From Eutrophocola sp964490145 (GTDB taxonomy: Bacteria; Pseudomonadota; Gammaproteobacteria; Pseudomonadales; Pseudohongiellaceae), in assembly GCA_964490145.1 (NCBI GenBank), contig CAZBBS010000010.1, positions 1 through 56,635 of the forward strand: a DNA stretch of 56,635 nt. Reading direction: 5' to 3'. The position numbers and the translations under genes are program-made. Positions 1-8,759 of the stretch are shown piece by piece. How positions within the stretch are numbered: position 1 is the first letter of the stretch; each line of letters begins with the position of its first letter. The notes under the pieces were generated by a model, which searched no databases, had not been told where the DNA came from, and saw only the letters and a list, made by a program, of their open reading frames with translations.

Positions 1-1
1 C

Positions 2-541
2 CTGGTCATGGCGACCCAGAACCCGATTGAGCAGGAAGGCACCTATCCCTTGCCCGAAGCCCAGCTGGACCGCTTCCTGATGCATGTCACTGTGGATTAC
101 CCTGATACCGATTCTGAACGTCAAATCCTGCACCTGGTGAGGGATGAAGCGCGCAATATAGGCACAGAACCCCCCATGGTTGTTGCCCAGAGCGCCCTGT
201 TTGAAGCCCGCCAGGAAGTGTTGGGAATGCACATGGCTGAACCTGTCGAGGAATACATCCTTCAACTGGTCATGGCTACCCGCAATCCGGCTCCCTACAG
301 TGAAGAACTGGATAAGTGGATCGATTTTGGCGCCAGCCCCCGCGGTACGATTGCCCTGGATGTCTGCTCCCGTGCCCATGCCTGGCTCAAGGGCAAGGAC
401 TTTGTCAGCCCGGAGGATGTGCATGAAGTCTTTCATGATGTCCTTCGACACCGCGTCCTGCTCAGTTTTGAAGCCGAGGCAGCAGGGGTGGACGCCGACC
501 GTGTCCTCACCCACCTCCTCGAACTGGTGCCCTCTGCCTGA
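2..541 (+). CDS. MoxR-family AAA+ ATPase, C-terminal part (cut by window start)
   Basis: This is the 3' part of a MoxR-type AAA+ ATPase; the frame is open from base 2, so the start and the Walker A and B motifs lie upstream of the window. The visible part opens with the sensor-1 region ATQNPIEQEGTYPLPEAQLD, the hallmark of MoxR proteins, followed by the helical lid domain with an SPRG motif near residue 110. Family knowledge: MoxR ATPases act as chaperones that mature or activate partner proteins carrying VWA domains. The genes directly downstream encode a DUF58 protein and two VWA proteins, the classical partner set. A second, complete MoxR lies at 13357-14334. Identity is secure; the substrate is inferred from context. 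Confidence 0.93.
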   Translation: MVMATQNPIEQEGTYPLPEAQLDRFLMHVTVDYPDTDSERQILHLVRDEARNIGTEPPMVVAQSALFEARQEVLGMHMAEPVEEYILQLVMATRNPAPYSEELDKWIDFGASPRGTIALDVCSRAHAWLKGKDFVSPEDVHEVFHDVLRHRVLLSFEAEAAGVDADRVLTHLLELVPSA

Positions 542-600
542 TTAGGGAGCCCTGAACGAAACCCGGTTCATGACCCCATAAGGACAAAACAGGATTTCCC

Positions 601-1566
601 TTGTCACGTAAACGCCAGCTCAATATTCAACAGGATCAGTACCGCAGCCGTGGCGCCTTCGTCACGCTTGAGCAATTGTTTGCCCAGCGCCACGTCGCAA
701 AATCCCTTGAGCTGGATTATCAGTCCCGGTCACGACTGGGCATGTCCGGCTCCCATATTTCCAAGCAAAAAGGCCGTGGGGTCGACTTCGAGGAATTCCG
801 GGCCTACCAGCCGGGAGATGACATTCGCCAGATAGACTGGCGGGTCACAGCCAGAACAGGCCGCCCCTTCACCAAGGTGTTTCGCGAGGAACGTGAACGC
901 CCCGTGATTATCGGCTGTGACCAGAGCCACAATATGTTCTTTGGCAGCCAGGTGGCCTTCAAATCCGTCGTCGCTGCCGAAGCGGCTGCCATCATTTGCT
1001 GGACCACGGTGGATAATGGTGACCGGGTGGGTGGCGTGATCTTCAACGACCATGACCAGGAACTGGTCAAACCCCGCCGCAGCAAACGCTCTGCCCTGCG
1101 GTTCCTGGATATTCTCGCCCAGCAGAACCAGCTGCTTGTTCAGCAGCATATAGAGGATGAAGCCCCCCGGGACAATTACCTGCTCAAGGCCCTGGAACAG
1201 ATGTATCGCATCACCCGGCCAGGCTCCAATGTGTATGTCATCAGTGATTTCCTGACTTTTGATGACCGTTGCAGACAATACCTGCACCAGCTCGCCATAC
1301 ACAACAGTGTGTCCTGTATTTTTGTCTACGATGCACTTGAAGAGAATTTACCGGTGCCCGGTGTCTACAACATCACTGACGGCCACCAGCGCAGCACCAT
1401 CAACACCTACAAAAAAGCCGTACGGACGCATTACCACGAGATGTTTGAAGAACGTCAGGCCATGCTGCGACGCGAGTTCAATAAAATGAAGGTTCCCCTG
1501 ATCCCCCTGCGGACAGACCAGGTGGTCCTGGAACAGCTGGAAACATGGAAGCAGAAGACCCCTTGA
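601..1566 (+). CDS. DUF58 domain-containing protein (Bat operon)
   Basis: A 321-residue soluble protein with the DUF58 signature around residues 65-95 (RAYQPGDDIRQIDWRVTART), followed by a VWA-like fold. The start is a TTG at 601, with AGGA six bases upstream (591-594); no ATG lies near. Family knowledge: DUF58 proteins sit between MoxR and VWA genes and are thought to link the ATPase to the membrane VWA complex. Here the gene lies 59 bases after moxR and overlaps the next gene by 22 bases, so it is part of one operon. Unlike the second DUF58 protein in the window (12302-13318) it has no obvious N-terminal membrane segments. Function beyond membership of this system is unknown. Confidence 0.9.
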   Translation: MSRKRQLNIQQDQYRSRGAFVTLEQLFAQRHVAKSLELDYQSRSRLGMSGSHISKQKGRGVDFEEFRAYQPGDDIRQIDWRVTARTGRPFTKVFREERERPVIIGCDQSHNMFFGSQVAFKSVVAAEAAAIICWTTVDNGDRVGGVIFNDHDQELVKPRRSKRSALRFLDILAQQNQLLVQQHIEDEAPRDNYLLKALEQMYRITRPGSNVYVISDFLTFDDRCRQYLHQLAIHNSVSCIFVYDALEENLPVPGVYNITDGHQRSTINTYKKAVRTHYHEMFEERQAMLRREFNKMKVPLIPLRTDQVVLEQLETWKQKTP

Positions 1567-2084
1567 AAGAACTTCGGGATATTCACCTTCCCGACGCTGT
1601 TGCCTTCTGGCCGCCCGCTCCAGGCTGGTGGGTGCTGCTTGCCGTCATACTCATTATCCTGGCCTTGACTGGCAGGCGGAGTTTTCTGGCCATGATCCGC
1701 CGCCGAAAACTGGCCAGCGTCCTGGCTGAGCTGGACACCGCCTTTGCCGATTTCGAGAAACTCGCAGTCCTTGAAAGCACCCGCAACCAGGCCGGACTGG
1801 ACTTTCTCTCCACCGTTAACAGGATTCTAAAACGGGTCGCACAGGTCATGTACCCCAATGCCAATTCCGGTCTGCTGACCGGCAGGCAGTGGCTGCAGTT
1901 TCTGGATAGCTGCGACAACAGTACCGATTTCGACACAGGTGCCGGAAAGGCACTGGGTGATGGCATTTACCGTCGCACCTTTGATGCCAATGCCGAGGCT
2001 GTATACCGTCTTGCCAGGCAATGGGTGGAAAACCGCTACCTTGCTGATGTAGAGCACGCGCCAGCCAGGGGACAAACCGCATGA
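1545..2084 (+). CDS. DUF4381 family membrane protein
   Basis: A 179-residue protein of the DUF4381 type found between DUF58 and BatA genes. It begins with a short proline-rich stretch (LPDAVAFWPPAPGWW), then one transmembrane helix at about residues 27-43, then a cytoplasmic helical domain. The ATG at 1545 lies inside the end of the DUF58 gene, and its stop overlaps the batA-like start by four bases (ATGA), so translation of the three genes is probably coupled. Nothing suggests enzymatic activity. It is probably a small structural partner in the MoxR-VWA membrane complex; this role is inferred from position. Confidence 0.82.
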   Translation: MEAEDPLKELRDIHLPDAVAFWPPAPGWWVLLAVILIILALTGRRSFLAMIRRRKLASVLAELDTAFADFEKLAVLESTRNQAGLDFLSTVNRILKRVAQVMYPNANSGLLTGRQWLQFLDSCDNSTDFDTGAGKALGDGIYRRTFDANAEAVYRLARQWVENRYLADVEHAPARGQTA

Positions 2085-3130
2085 TCCAGTTTGTCTGGCC
2101 CTGGGTATTCACCCTGCTTCCCCTTCCCTGGTTATGCCACCGTTTCCTGCCCAAGGCGGCCAACCGGGATGCATCACTGTTTGTGCCCTTTTTTACGTCC
2201 CTGTCCTCGGTGGAATCCAAGACACCACGGGTGGGCGCCCGAAATCGCCTGGTCGCCATTCTGGCCATTCTGGCCTGGCTGCTACTGGTGACTGCCACCA
2301 GCCGTCCACAGTGGGTTGGTGATCCTGTGCAACTGCCTACCACCGGCCGCGATTTGATGCTGGCTGTGGACATATCCGGTTCCATGGAAGCCCAGGACAT
2401 CCAACTCAACGGACAGAATGCCACGCGCCTGCAAGTGGTCAAATCCGTGGTGGGCGACTTTGTGGAACGCCGTACAGGAGACCGTCTCGGCCTGATTCTG
2501 TTTGCTGCCCGCGCCTATACCCAGGCCCCACTGACCTTTGACCGCGAAACTGTCGAAACCCTGCTATATGAAGCAGAAATAGGCATTATAGAAGAAAACG
2601 CCACAGCGATCGGCGATGCCATCGGCCTTGGCGTAAAGCATCTCAGGGAGCGTCCGGAAGCCAGCCGTATCCTGATTCTGCTGACCGATGGCGTGAATAA
2701 TGCCGGTGAAGTCTCCCCGCTCCAGGCAGGCGACCTCGCCGCCCGGGAGAACATCAAGATTTACACTATCGGTATTGGCGCTGAAGCGTCCACCACCAAC
2801 TCATTGTTTGGACCTCGCACCATCAATCCCTCTGCTGATCTTGACGAAGACACCCTGACAAAGATTGCCGTGGATACCGGGGGACAATACTTCCGGGCCA
2901 GAAACCGGACCGAACTGGAAGGCATATACAGCCTGTTGGATGAACTTGAGCCTGTGGAACAGGAGGCGGAAACTTTCCGGCCGACCTCAGCCCTGTTTTT
3001 CTGGCCTCTTGGTGGTGCCATGCTGCTCAGTTTTCTGATCGCCCTGCTGCGTATGCCCTGGGCCATCCTTTTTGCCAGCCGTCGGTCATCCACAGGGCAA
3101 CAGGGTGAACTGGCCGAGGTGGAAGCATGA
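2081..3130 (+). CDS. batA: BatA-like VWA domain membrane protein
   Basis: A 349-residue inner-membrane protein with a von Willebrand factor A domain. Two hydrophobic helices lie near the N-terminus (about residues 3-18 and 48-68) and one near the C-terminus (about 305-325). The metal-binding MIDAS motif DISGSMEAQD is intact at about residues 95-104, and the later TDGVNNAG stretch fits the third MIDAS loop. The gene starts in a four-base ATGA overlap with the DUF4381 gene and ends in another with the next VWA gene. Family knowledge: BatA and BatB were linked to aerotolerance in Bacteroides and to stress tolerance elsewhere; the molecular role is still unclear. Confidence 0.88.
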   Translation: MIQFVWPWVFTLLPLPWLCHRFLPKAANRDASLFVPFFTSLSSVESKTPRVGARNRLVAILAILAWLLLVTATSRPQWVGDPVQLPTTGRDLMLAVDISGSMEAQDIQLNGQNATRLQVVKSVVGDFVERRTGDRLGLILFAARAYTQAPLTFDRETVETLLYEAEIGIIEENATAIGDAIGLGVKHLRERPEASRILILLTDGVNNAGEVSPLQAGDLAARENIKIYTIGIGAEASTTNSLFGPRTINPSADLDEDTLTKIAVDTGGQYFRARNRTELEGIYSLLDELEPVEQEAETFRPTSALFFWPLGGAMLLSFLIALLRMPWAILFASRRSSTGQQGELAEVEA

Positions 3131-4923
3131 TGTCCTGGCTGCCCGCAGGTTTCGCTGAAAACTTCCATTTCCTCAGACCGGAATTTCTGTACGGATTGAT
3201 TCCTGCAGTTATCCTGGTATGTCTCGCCCTGTTCATCCAGAGCAGCCGCAGCACCTGGAGCCGGGCCATTGATCCCGCGCTGCTGCCCTTCCTGCTCGAC
3301 AAAAATACCTCGCCCCGGGCAACCTACCCCGTGTTTGGGCTTCTGCTAATCTGGACCCTCGGATTACTCGCCCTGGCTGGCCCCGTCTGGGAGCAGATAC
3401 CGGCACCTGTCCAGGAAAGAGAGGATGCCCTGGTCATCGTGGCCGATATGTCCCTGTCAATGTATGCCAATGATGTCGCACCAAATCGGGCCGTTCGAAC
3501 CCAGCGCAAGATTGTCGACGTACTCAATTCCCGTCGCGAGGAAGGGCAAACCGCACTGGTTGTCTATGCCGGGGACGCCCATGCCGTGACCCCGCTCACA
3601 GACGATGTCGAAACCATCAACAACCTCGTCCCGTCCCTTCAGCCCAACATCATGCCTGTTGAAGGCAGCGACCCGGCCAGCGGCATCGAACTGGCCATTG
3701 GGCTGCTGGCAAACAGCAACCTGCCGCAGGCCCAGATCCTGCTCATTACTGACGGCATCATCGACAATGACATTGGCGCTATTCGCAACCAGCTCGGAAA
3801 TACTCAGCACACGCTGTCCATTCTGGGGGTAGGAACAGAACAAGGCGCCCCCATTCCCATGAGTGAAGGCGGTTTCCTGCGTGACGCCAGTAATGCGATC
3901 GTTATTCCACGACTGGAAAGGAATCTCTTGCAGGAACTCGCTTCAACGACAGGCGGTCGTTACGCCGACGCCCAGTTGACTGATACCGACATTGAGTTTC
4001 TGCTGGATACCAGTGTTTTTGACGACAATGAAAATCTGGTGGATGTGGAACGGGAATTCGACATCTGGTATGAAGCCGGCCCCTGGCTCCTGCTGCTGGT
4101 ATTGCCACTGGCTGCCCTGGCATTCAGACGTGGCTGGGTTCTGGGCATCTGCCTTTTGCTGACCCTGGCACCGGACCGGAGTGCCTATGCTTGGGAATTC
4201 AGGGATCTTTGGGTAAAAAAGGATACCCAGGGCGAACAGGCTTTTGACAGCGAAGCTTTCGAGGAAGCCGCAGGTCTTTTTGAAGACAAGGCCTGGCGTG
4301 CTGCTGCCAGTTACCGCAGTGGCAGTTATGAAAATGCCGTGGCCGACCTCAGCCTTCTTGAGGATGCCGAGTCCCACTATAATCGGGGCAATGCCCTTGC
4401 CCGCCTGGATCGCTATCCGGATGCCATAGCCGCCTATACACAGGCACTGGCACTTGATCCCGACCATGAAGATGCGGCCTTTAACAAGGCACTCCTGGAA
4501 AAACTGCTGGAAGAACAGGAACAGCAGGAGCAGCAGCAGGAAAACAGCGAAGGTGATGATCAGCAGAATCAGGACCAGCAACAGGGCGAACAGAATCAGG
4601 ACCAGCAGCAACAGCAGAACCAGGATCAGCAATCCGACCAGTCCGACCAGAACCAGCAGCAGGAGCAGGAAAACCAGGAGCAGCAGGAATCCGAGGAACA
4701 GTCCGAGGAAGAACAGGAGCAGCAGGAAGAACCTGAACCCCAGGATGGAGAACAACCGGATTCAGAGCAGGAACAGGCCATGCAGCAGTGGCTCAGACGC
4801 ATCCCTGATGATCCTGGTGAACTGCTGCGACGAAAATTTCAGTACCAGGCGGCCAGACGCCGCTTTGAAGAAATCCAGAATCCAAACCTGATTGAACAGC
4901 AAGAGAATAAACAGCGATGGTAA
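3127..4923 (+). CDS. BatB/BatC-like fused VWA-TPR membrane protein with Gln-rich tail
   Basis: A 598-residue protein joining two units that are separate genes (batB and batC) in some species. Residues 1-345 are BatB-like: two N-terminal membrane helices, a VWA domain with the MIDAS core DMSLSM near residue 105, and a hydrophobic pair at about 318-345. Residues 410-460 hold a tetratricopeptide repeat (SHYNRGNALARLDRYPDAI). Residues 462-553 form a low-complexity Gln/Glu/Asp-rich tract encoded by CAG/CAA/GAA-rich DNA at 4513-4785. The C-terminal 45 residues are basic again. The gene overlaps batA by four bases and batD by seven. The MIDAS suggests metal-dependent partner binding; the Gln-rich tract may vary in length between strains. 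Confidence 0.87.
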   Translation: MMSWLPAGFAENFHFLRPEFLYGLIPAVILVCLALFIQSSRSTWSRAIDPALLPFLLDKNTSPRATYPVFGLLLIWTLGLLALAGPVWEQIPAPVQEREDALVIVADMSLSMYANDVAPNRAVRTQRKIVDVLNSRREEGQTALVVYAGDAHAVTPLTDDVETINNLVPSLQPNIMPVEGSDPASGIELAIGLLANSNLPQAQILLITDGIIDNDIGAIRNQLGNTQHTLSILGVGTEQGAPIPMSEGGFLRDASNAIVIPRLERNLLQELASTTGGRYADAQLTDTDIEFLLDTSVFDDNENLVDVEREFDIWYEAGPWLLLLVLPLAALAFRRGWVLGICLLLTLAPDRSAYAWEFRDLWVKKDTQGEQAFDSEAFEEAAGLFEDKAWRAAASYRSGSYENAVADLSLLEDAESHYNRGNALARLDRYPDAIAAYTQALALDPDHEDAAFNKALLEKLLEEQEQQEQQQENSEGDDQQNQDQQQGEQNQDQQQQQNQDQQSDQSDQNQQQEQENQEQQESEEQSEEEQEQQEEPEPQDGEQPDSEQEQAMQQWLRRIPDDPGELLRRKFQYQAARRRFEEIQNPNLIEQQENKQRW

Positions 4924-6695
4924 GCAGGCTTAGTACATTCCTGGTCCTGGCACTGATCACAGTTCTACCTGTGATGAGCAGCCTGGCTCAAACCCAGACG
5001 ACACCACAAGCGTTAAGTTCGTTTGTTGACCGTAATGAAGTGACACTCAACGAAATTTTCACTCTTACTGTGAGGGTGGATAGCACGCTTGGCAATACCC
5101 GCCCTTCTCTGTCCGCCCTGAACCGGGATTTTGAGCAAATCGGCAATGTCAGCACCCGCAGCTCCTATACCAACATCAACGGCACTGTGCAGTCTTTCGT
5201 GGATTACATTATCAGGCTTCGGGCCCGCTCTACCGGCAACCTGACCATCCCGGCCTTTCGCATTGGCGGCGAAGTCACTACGCCTATACGTATAACTGTA
5301 GGTGATGCCGCTCAGGGGGATGTTGGCAGTGACAATGAAATTTTCATTCTCTCATCTGTTAGCAAGGACAGGGTCTATGTGCAGGAGCAGCTGCTGTACA
5401 CCATCAAACTGTATTACTCGATCAGTTTTGACCAGGGCGCTCAACTCACCTCACCCCAGGTTGCCGACTCTGTTGTTCAGCAACTGGGCAGTGATGAAAC
5501 CTATTCCGAAATCGTTGATGGCATTCGTTATAACGTCACTGAACGCAAGTTCGTTATCTTCCCCCAGAGCAGTGGTGAACTCACCATACCGCCGGTGTAC
5601 TTTACTGCTACCGTGGGGCGTCGCGGCGGCCTGACCCGGTTCTTCAATAACCGCACCAGTGTCCGGGAAATCAATCTGTCCAGCGACAGCCACGCCATTG
5701 AAGTACTTGGGAAACCCGCCAGCTTTCCAGGACAGACCTGGCTGCCAGCGAGCAATCTCAGCATTATCGAAAGCTGGAGCGGCGCACTCGACAATCTCTC
5801 CATCGGTGACTCTGTTACCCGCAACATCCGCCTTTCCGCCAACGGACTCAGCAGTTCCCTGCTCCCAGGCATTAACTACCAGGACATGCCTGGCCTGAAG
5901 TTCTATCCGGATCAGCCAGTGCGAGAAGATACAGCAGATGAGACCGGCGTCACCGGCATTCGATCAGAAGGAACCGCTATTGTGCCTTCGGAAGCCGGTG
6001 AGTTTGTCATCCCGGAAGTGATCATTCCCTGGTGGAATACCACTACCGACACGCTCGAGGAAGCGGTTATTCCAGCGCAGACGCTTTCTGTCGTATCGGG
6101 ACGTGCCCAGTTTTCCGGAAACACCCCCAGTCCGGTGGATTTTTCCCTGAACAATCCCGGGGCTACCAGCGGCAATCCATCCGGCGCAGCAACAGTTCAA
6201 TCATCGGGCCTCACCCTGTTCTGGATTTCTTCTACCGCTGTTTTTGCTATTGCCTGGCTGTTCACCACGACACTGTGGCTGCGCAGCCGCCGACAGCTGG
6301 CTTTTCTGGCAACTGCCACGCCAGCCATGTTCAGCAGCAAGAAAGCCACCAGCGGACAAACACCGTCCATGAACGCCGATGCGGCCCTGAAAGTTCTCAG
6401 GACGGCATTGACACAGGGAACCCCGGCAGAAATCCGGCGCTGCCTGATTGCCTGGGGGCAGGCACTTTTCCAGGACTCCTCAATACTGAGTCTCAATGCT
6501 CTGGCCAGGCGCTGTGCTGACGACATGTTCAGTTCGCAGCTGTCGGCCCTTGAAGCTTCATCCTACGGCAACAATGCAGGTGACGTTTTCACATCGAAAG
6601 AACTCGAACCGGTCATCATGCGTTTACACAAGACCCGCGGTAAAACAGCAAGCACCGGGCGTGATTACAGCCTGCCCCCCCTCTACAAAAACTGA
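4917..6695 (+). CDS. batD: BatD-like protein (exported beta-domain protein)
   Basis: A 592-residue protein with an N-terminal signal peptide (about residues 1-24, ending SSLAQ). A long beta-rich periplasmic region follows with the typical BatD opening LSSFVDRNEVTLNEIFTLTV. One transmembrane helix lies at about residues 430-452, and a short cytoplasmic helical tail follows. The start ATG overlaps the end of the BatB/C-like gene by seven bases. Family knowledge: BatD proteins close Bat operons and present oxygen- or stress-related periplasmic domains of unknown ligand. Only 16 bases separate it from gdhA, with no visible terminator between them, so read-through into gdhA is possible. Confidence 0.87.
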   Translation: MVSRLSTFLVLALITVLPVMSSLAQTQTTPQALSSFVDRNEVTLNEIFTLTVRVDSTLGNTRPSLSALNRDFEQIGNVSTRSSYTNINGTVQSFVDYIIRLRARSTGNLTIPAFRIGGEVTTPIRITVGDAAQGDVGSDNEIFILSSVSKDRVYVQEQLLYTIKLYYSISFDQGAQLTSPQVADSVVQQLGSDETYSEIVDGIRYNVTERKFVIFPQSSGELTIPPVYFTATVGRRGGLTRFFNNRTSVREINLSSDSHAIEVLGKPASFPGQTWLPASNLSIIESWSGALDNLSIGDSVTRNIRLSANGLSSSLLPGINYQDMPGLKFYPDQPVREDTADETGVTGIRSEGTAIVPSEAGEFVIPEVIIPWWNTTTDTLEEAVIPAQTLSVVSGRAQFSGNTPSPVDFSLNNPGATSGNPSGAATVQSSGLTLFWISSTAVFAIAWLFTTTLWLRSRRQLAFLATATPAMFSSKKATSGQTPSMNADAALKVLRTALTQGTPAEIRRCLIAWGQALFQDSSILSLNALARRCADDMFSSQLSALEASSYGNNAGDVFTSKELEPVIMRLHKTRGKTASTGRDYSLPPLYKN

Positions 6696-6711
6696 CCATC
6701 AGGACTTCCCT

Positions 6712-8055
6712 ATGAGCCACAGCGATCCGTTCAAGCAATTCATGTATGGCCTGAAACGCCGCAACAAAGGCGAAAAGGAGTTCAAGCAGGCTGTCGCGGA
6801 AGTCGCCACCGATATCATTCCCTTCATTGAGAAGAATCCGAAATACAGAAACGCCATGCTTCTGGAACGCCTTAGTGAACCGGATCGTGTCATCAGCTTT
6901 CGGGTGTGCTGGGTGGACGACGAAGGCAACATCCGCGCCAACCGTGGACACCGTGTCCAGAACAACAATGCGATTGGTCCCTATAAAGGCGGCATTCGAT
7001 TTCACTCCAGCGTGAACCTGAGCATCCTGAAATTCCTGGCCTTCGAGCAGACCTTCAAAAACTCGTTAACCGGCCTGCCTATGGGGGGAGCCAAGGGCGG
7101 CTCGGATTTCAACCCCAAGGGCAAATCTGATGGCGAGGTCATGCGTTTCTGCCAGTCATTTATGACGGAACTTTCCCGCTACATAGGCCCGGACACCGAT
7201 GTGCCAGCAGGTGACATAGGCGTAGGCTCACGTGAAATCGGCTTCATGTTCGGTCAGATCAAGCGACTGACCAACAAATTCGTCGGCAGCCTGACGGGCA
7301 AGGGCATAGCGTACGGCGGCAGCCTGATACGCAACGAAGCCACGGGTTACGGTGCCGTTTACATGCTCGATAATATGCTGAGGCATCACAAGCTGGAACT
7401 CGAAGGCAAGCGGGTCATTATTTCAGGATCAGGCAATGTGGCCATCTATGCGGCTGAGAAAGCCATGCAACTGGGTGCCAAGGTATTAACCCTGTCCGAT
7501 TCCTCCGGCTTTATTTATGACAAGAATGGGCTCAACGGTGAAAAACTGGGTCTGATCAAGGACCTTAAAATGGTGCGCCGTACCCGCATTTCGGAATATA
7601 CCAATCATTATGATGCCGAGTTTTTCCCTGAACAGCGTCCCTGGGGCATCCAGGCGGATGTCGCCCTGCCCTGTGCCACGCAGAATGAAATCAGTCTTGA
7701 GGACGCCAAGCTCCTGATCAGCAATGGCTGCGTGGCTGTCGTCGAGGGAGCCAACATGCCGACTGTGCAGGATGGCATTGAGTACTTCAAAGCCCAGAAG
7801 GTGCTCTTTGCTCCAAGTAAAGCCGCCAATGCCGGCGGCGTTGCTGTTTCCGGTTTGGAAATGAGCCAGAATTCCGCACGCCTGAGCTGGTCAGAACAGG
7901 AATTGCAGCAGCACCTGAAAGACATCATGCACAATATTCACGAGAAGTGTGTGGCACACGGCACCGAGCAGGAGTATGTCAATTATTCGCGGGGCGCGAA
8001 TATTGCCGGCTTTATCAAGGTGGCAGATGCGATGCTGGCCTACGGTGTTATATAG
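6712..8055 (+). CDS. gdhA: NADP-specific glutamate dehydrogenase
   Basis: Catalyses reductive amination of 2-oxoglutarate with ammonium to glutamate, normally the NADPH-linked assimilatory direction. At 447 residues it matches the usual hexameric bacterial GdhA length when the ATG at 6712 is used (AGGA at 6701-6704). The open frame extends further upstream into batD, but that extension has no family match. Visible signatures include KGGIRFHSSVNLSILKFLAFEQ, split by the usual spacing from GLPMGGAKGGSD with the catalytic lysine region, and the nucleotide-binding GSGNVAIYAAEKA. A strong bidirectional terminator follows at 8086-8115. The close spacing after batD looks coincidental rather than functional. 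Confidence 0.97.
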   Translation: MSHSDPFKQFMYGLKRRNKGEKEFKQAVAEVATDIIPFIEKNPKYRNAMLLERLSEPDRVISFRVCWVDDEGNIRANRGHRVQNNNAIGPYKGGIRFHSSVNLSILKFLAFEQTFKNSLTGLPMGGAKGGSDFNPKGKSDGEVMRFCQSFMTELSRYIGPDTDVPAGDIGVGSREIGFMFGQIKRLTNKFVGSLTGKGIAYGGSLIRNEATGYGAVYMLDNMLRHHKLELEGKRVIISGSGNVAIYAAEKAMQLGAKVLTLSDSSGFIYDKNGLNGEKLGLIKDLKMVRRTRISEYTNHYDAEFFPEQRPWGIQADVALPCATQNEISLEDAKLLISNGCVAVVEGANMPTVQDGIEYFKAQKVLFAPSKAANAGGVAVSGLEMSQNSARLSWSEQELQQHLKDIMHNIHEKCVAHGTEQEYVNYSRGANIAGFIKVADAMLAYGVI

Positions 8056-8085
8056 TTTTTGTAATGCAGCAGACAAGCACCATAA

Positions 8086-8115
8086 AAAAACCCGGCTATT
8101 GCCGGGTTTTCTTTT
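8086..8115. terminator. Bidirectional rho-independent terminator between gdhA and the small heat-shock gene
   Basis: A GC hairpin (AACCCGGC, loop TATT, GCCGGGTT) is flanked by seven As on the left and TTTTCTTTT on the right. It can therefore terminate gdhA on the plus strand and the convergent small heat-shock protein gene on the minus strand. Confidence 0.9.
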
Positions 8116-8127
8116 GAATGCCTGTTA

Positions 8128-8583
8128 TCAGGCTGATTTAAGCAGCCGACGGCTTTTGCCGTTAATAGCAATTTGCCTGGGCTTCATCGCTTCCGGAATT
8201 TCACGGACCAGATCCACATGCAGCAGACCGTTTTCCATACTGGCACCCGTCACCTTGATATGGTCAGCCAGTTTGAACTGACGCCTGAAATTTCGCTCTG
8301 CAATACCACGATGGAGATAGTTGCGGGCATTATCCTTGCTGTCATCTTCACGGGTGGAAGACACTGTCAATGTATTATTTTCCACCTCAATGGCAATATC
8401 ATCATCTGAAAAACCGGCTACCGCCATGGTTATCCTGTAAGCATCTTCCTTGAGCAGTTCGATATTGTAGGGAGGGTAGCTGGAGGCTGTCCGTTCACTG
8501 GTGGAAATGCTGTCCAGCAGGGAAGCCAGATGGTCAAATCCTACGGCTGAACGATAAAGGGGAGAAAAATCGAATGTTGTCAT
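8128..8583 (-). CDS. Small heat-shock protein, Hsp20/IbpA family
   Basis: A 151-residue alpha-crystallin-type chaperone that holds unfolding proteins for later refolding by DnaK/ClpB. The N-terminus MTTFDFSPLYRSAVGFDHL closely resembles IbpA/IbpB. The central alpha-crystallin domain (about residues 35-125) contains YRITMAVAGFSDDDI and GIAERNFRRQFKLADHI, and the tail has the conserved I-x-I type motif (QIAI). The ATG at 8583 is preferred over two further ATGs upstream because AGGA lies seven to eight bases before it. A near-consensus sigma-32 promoter lies about 110 bases upstream, and the leader can form several hairpins, one covering the ribosome-binding site. Confidence 0.95.
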   Translation of the reverse strand: MTTFDFSPLYRSAVGFDHLASLLDSISTSERTASSYPPYNIELLKEDAYRITMAVAGFSDDDIAIEVENNTLTVSSTREDDSKDNARNYLHRGIAERNFRRQFKLADHIKVTGASMENGLLHVDLVREIPEAMKPRQIAINGKSRRLLKSA

Positions 8584-8589
8584 GGTCAT

Positions 8590-8607
8590 ATCCTCATTTT
8601 TAAGCAA
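8590..8607 (-). promoter_or_regulatory. Candidate ROSE-like RNA thermometer hairpin over the small heat-shock gene ribosome-binding site
   Basis: On the minus-strand transcript UUGCU (8607-8603) can fold back on AGGAU (8594-8590) across an eight-base A-rich loop. This leaves a central G-G opposition, the arrangement known from ROSE elements of ibpA-type genes. Upstream in the same leader are further hairpins at 8669-8693 (CACGAA/TTCGTG) and 8642-8654 (ACGG/CCGT). The pairing is seen directly; thermometer function is inference. Confidence 0.45.
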
Positions 8608-8695
8608 TAGACTGTTAGTCATGTCCGTTCATGTGAACCAGACGGTTTTGCCGTTTGTCACGGCCTGACACGAATCCCGACAGGGCCTTCGTGAT

Positions 8696-8728
8696 AAATA
8701 GATGGGGACAGACCCGCGGGGGTTCAAG
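8696..8728 (-). promoter_or_regulatory. Sigma-32 (heat-shock) promoter of the small heat-shock gene
   Basis: Read on the minus strand, CTTGAA (8728-8723) is followed after 15 bases by CCCCATCTATTT (8707-8696). This matches the RpoH consensus CTTGAAA-N11-16-CCCCATNT almost perfectly. Transcription would start near 8690, leaving a leader of about 107 bases before the ATG at 8583. Confidence 0.85.
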
Positions 8729-8759
8729 GGGATCGGAAATATTTTTTGCCAAAGACTGA

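Noticed and set aside
3943..4755. 270-codon minus-strand open frame with a long Leu-rich stretch
   Set aside because: It is the antisense of the CAG-rich Gln tract in the BatB/C-like gene (CAG read backwards is CTG), not a membrane protein gene.
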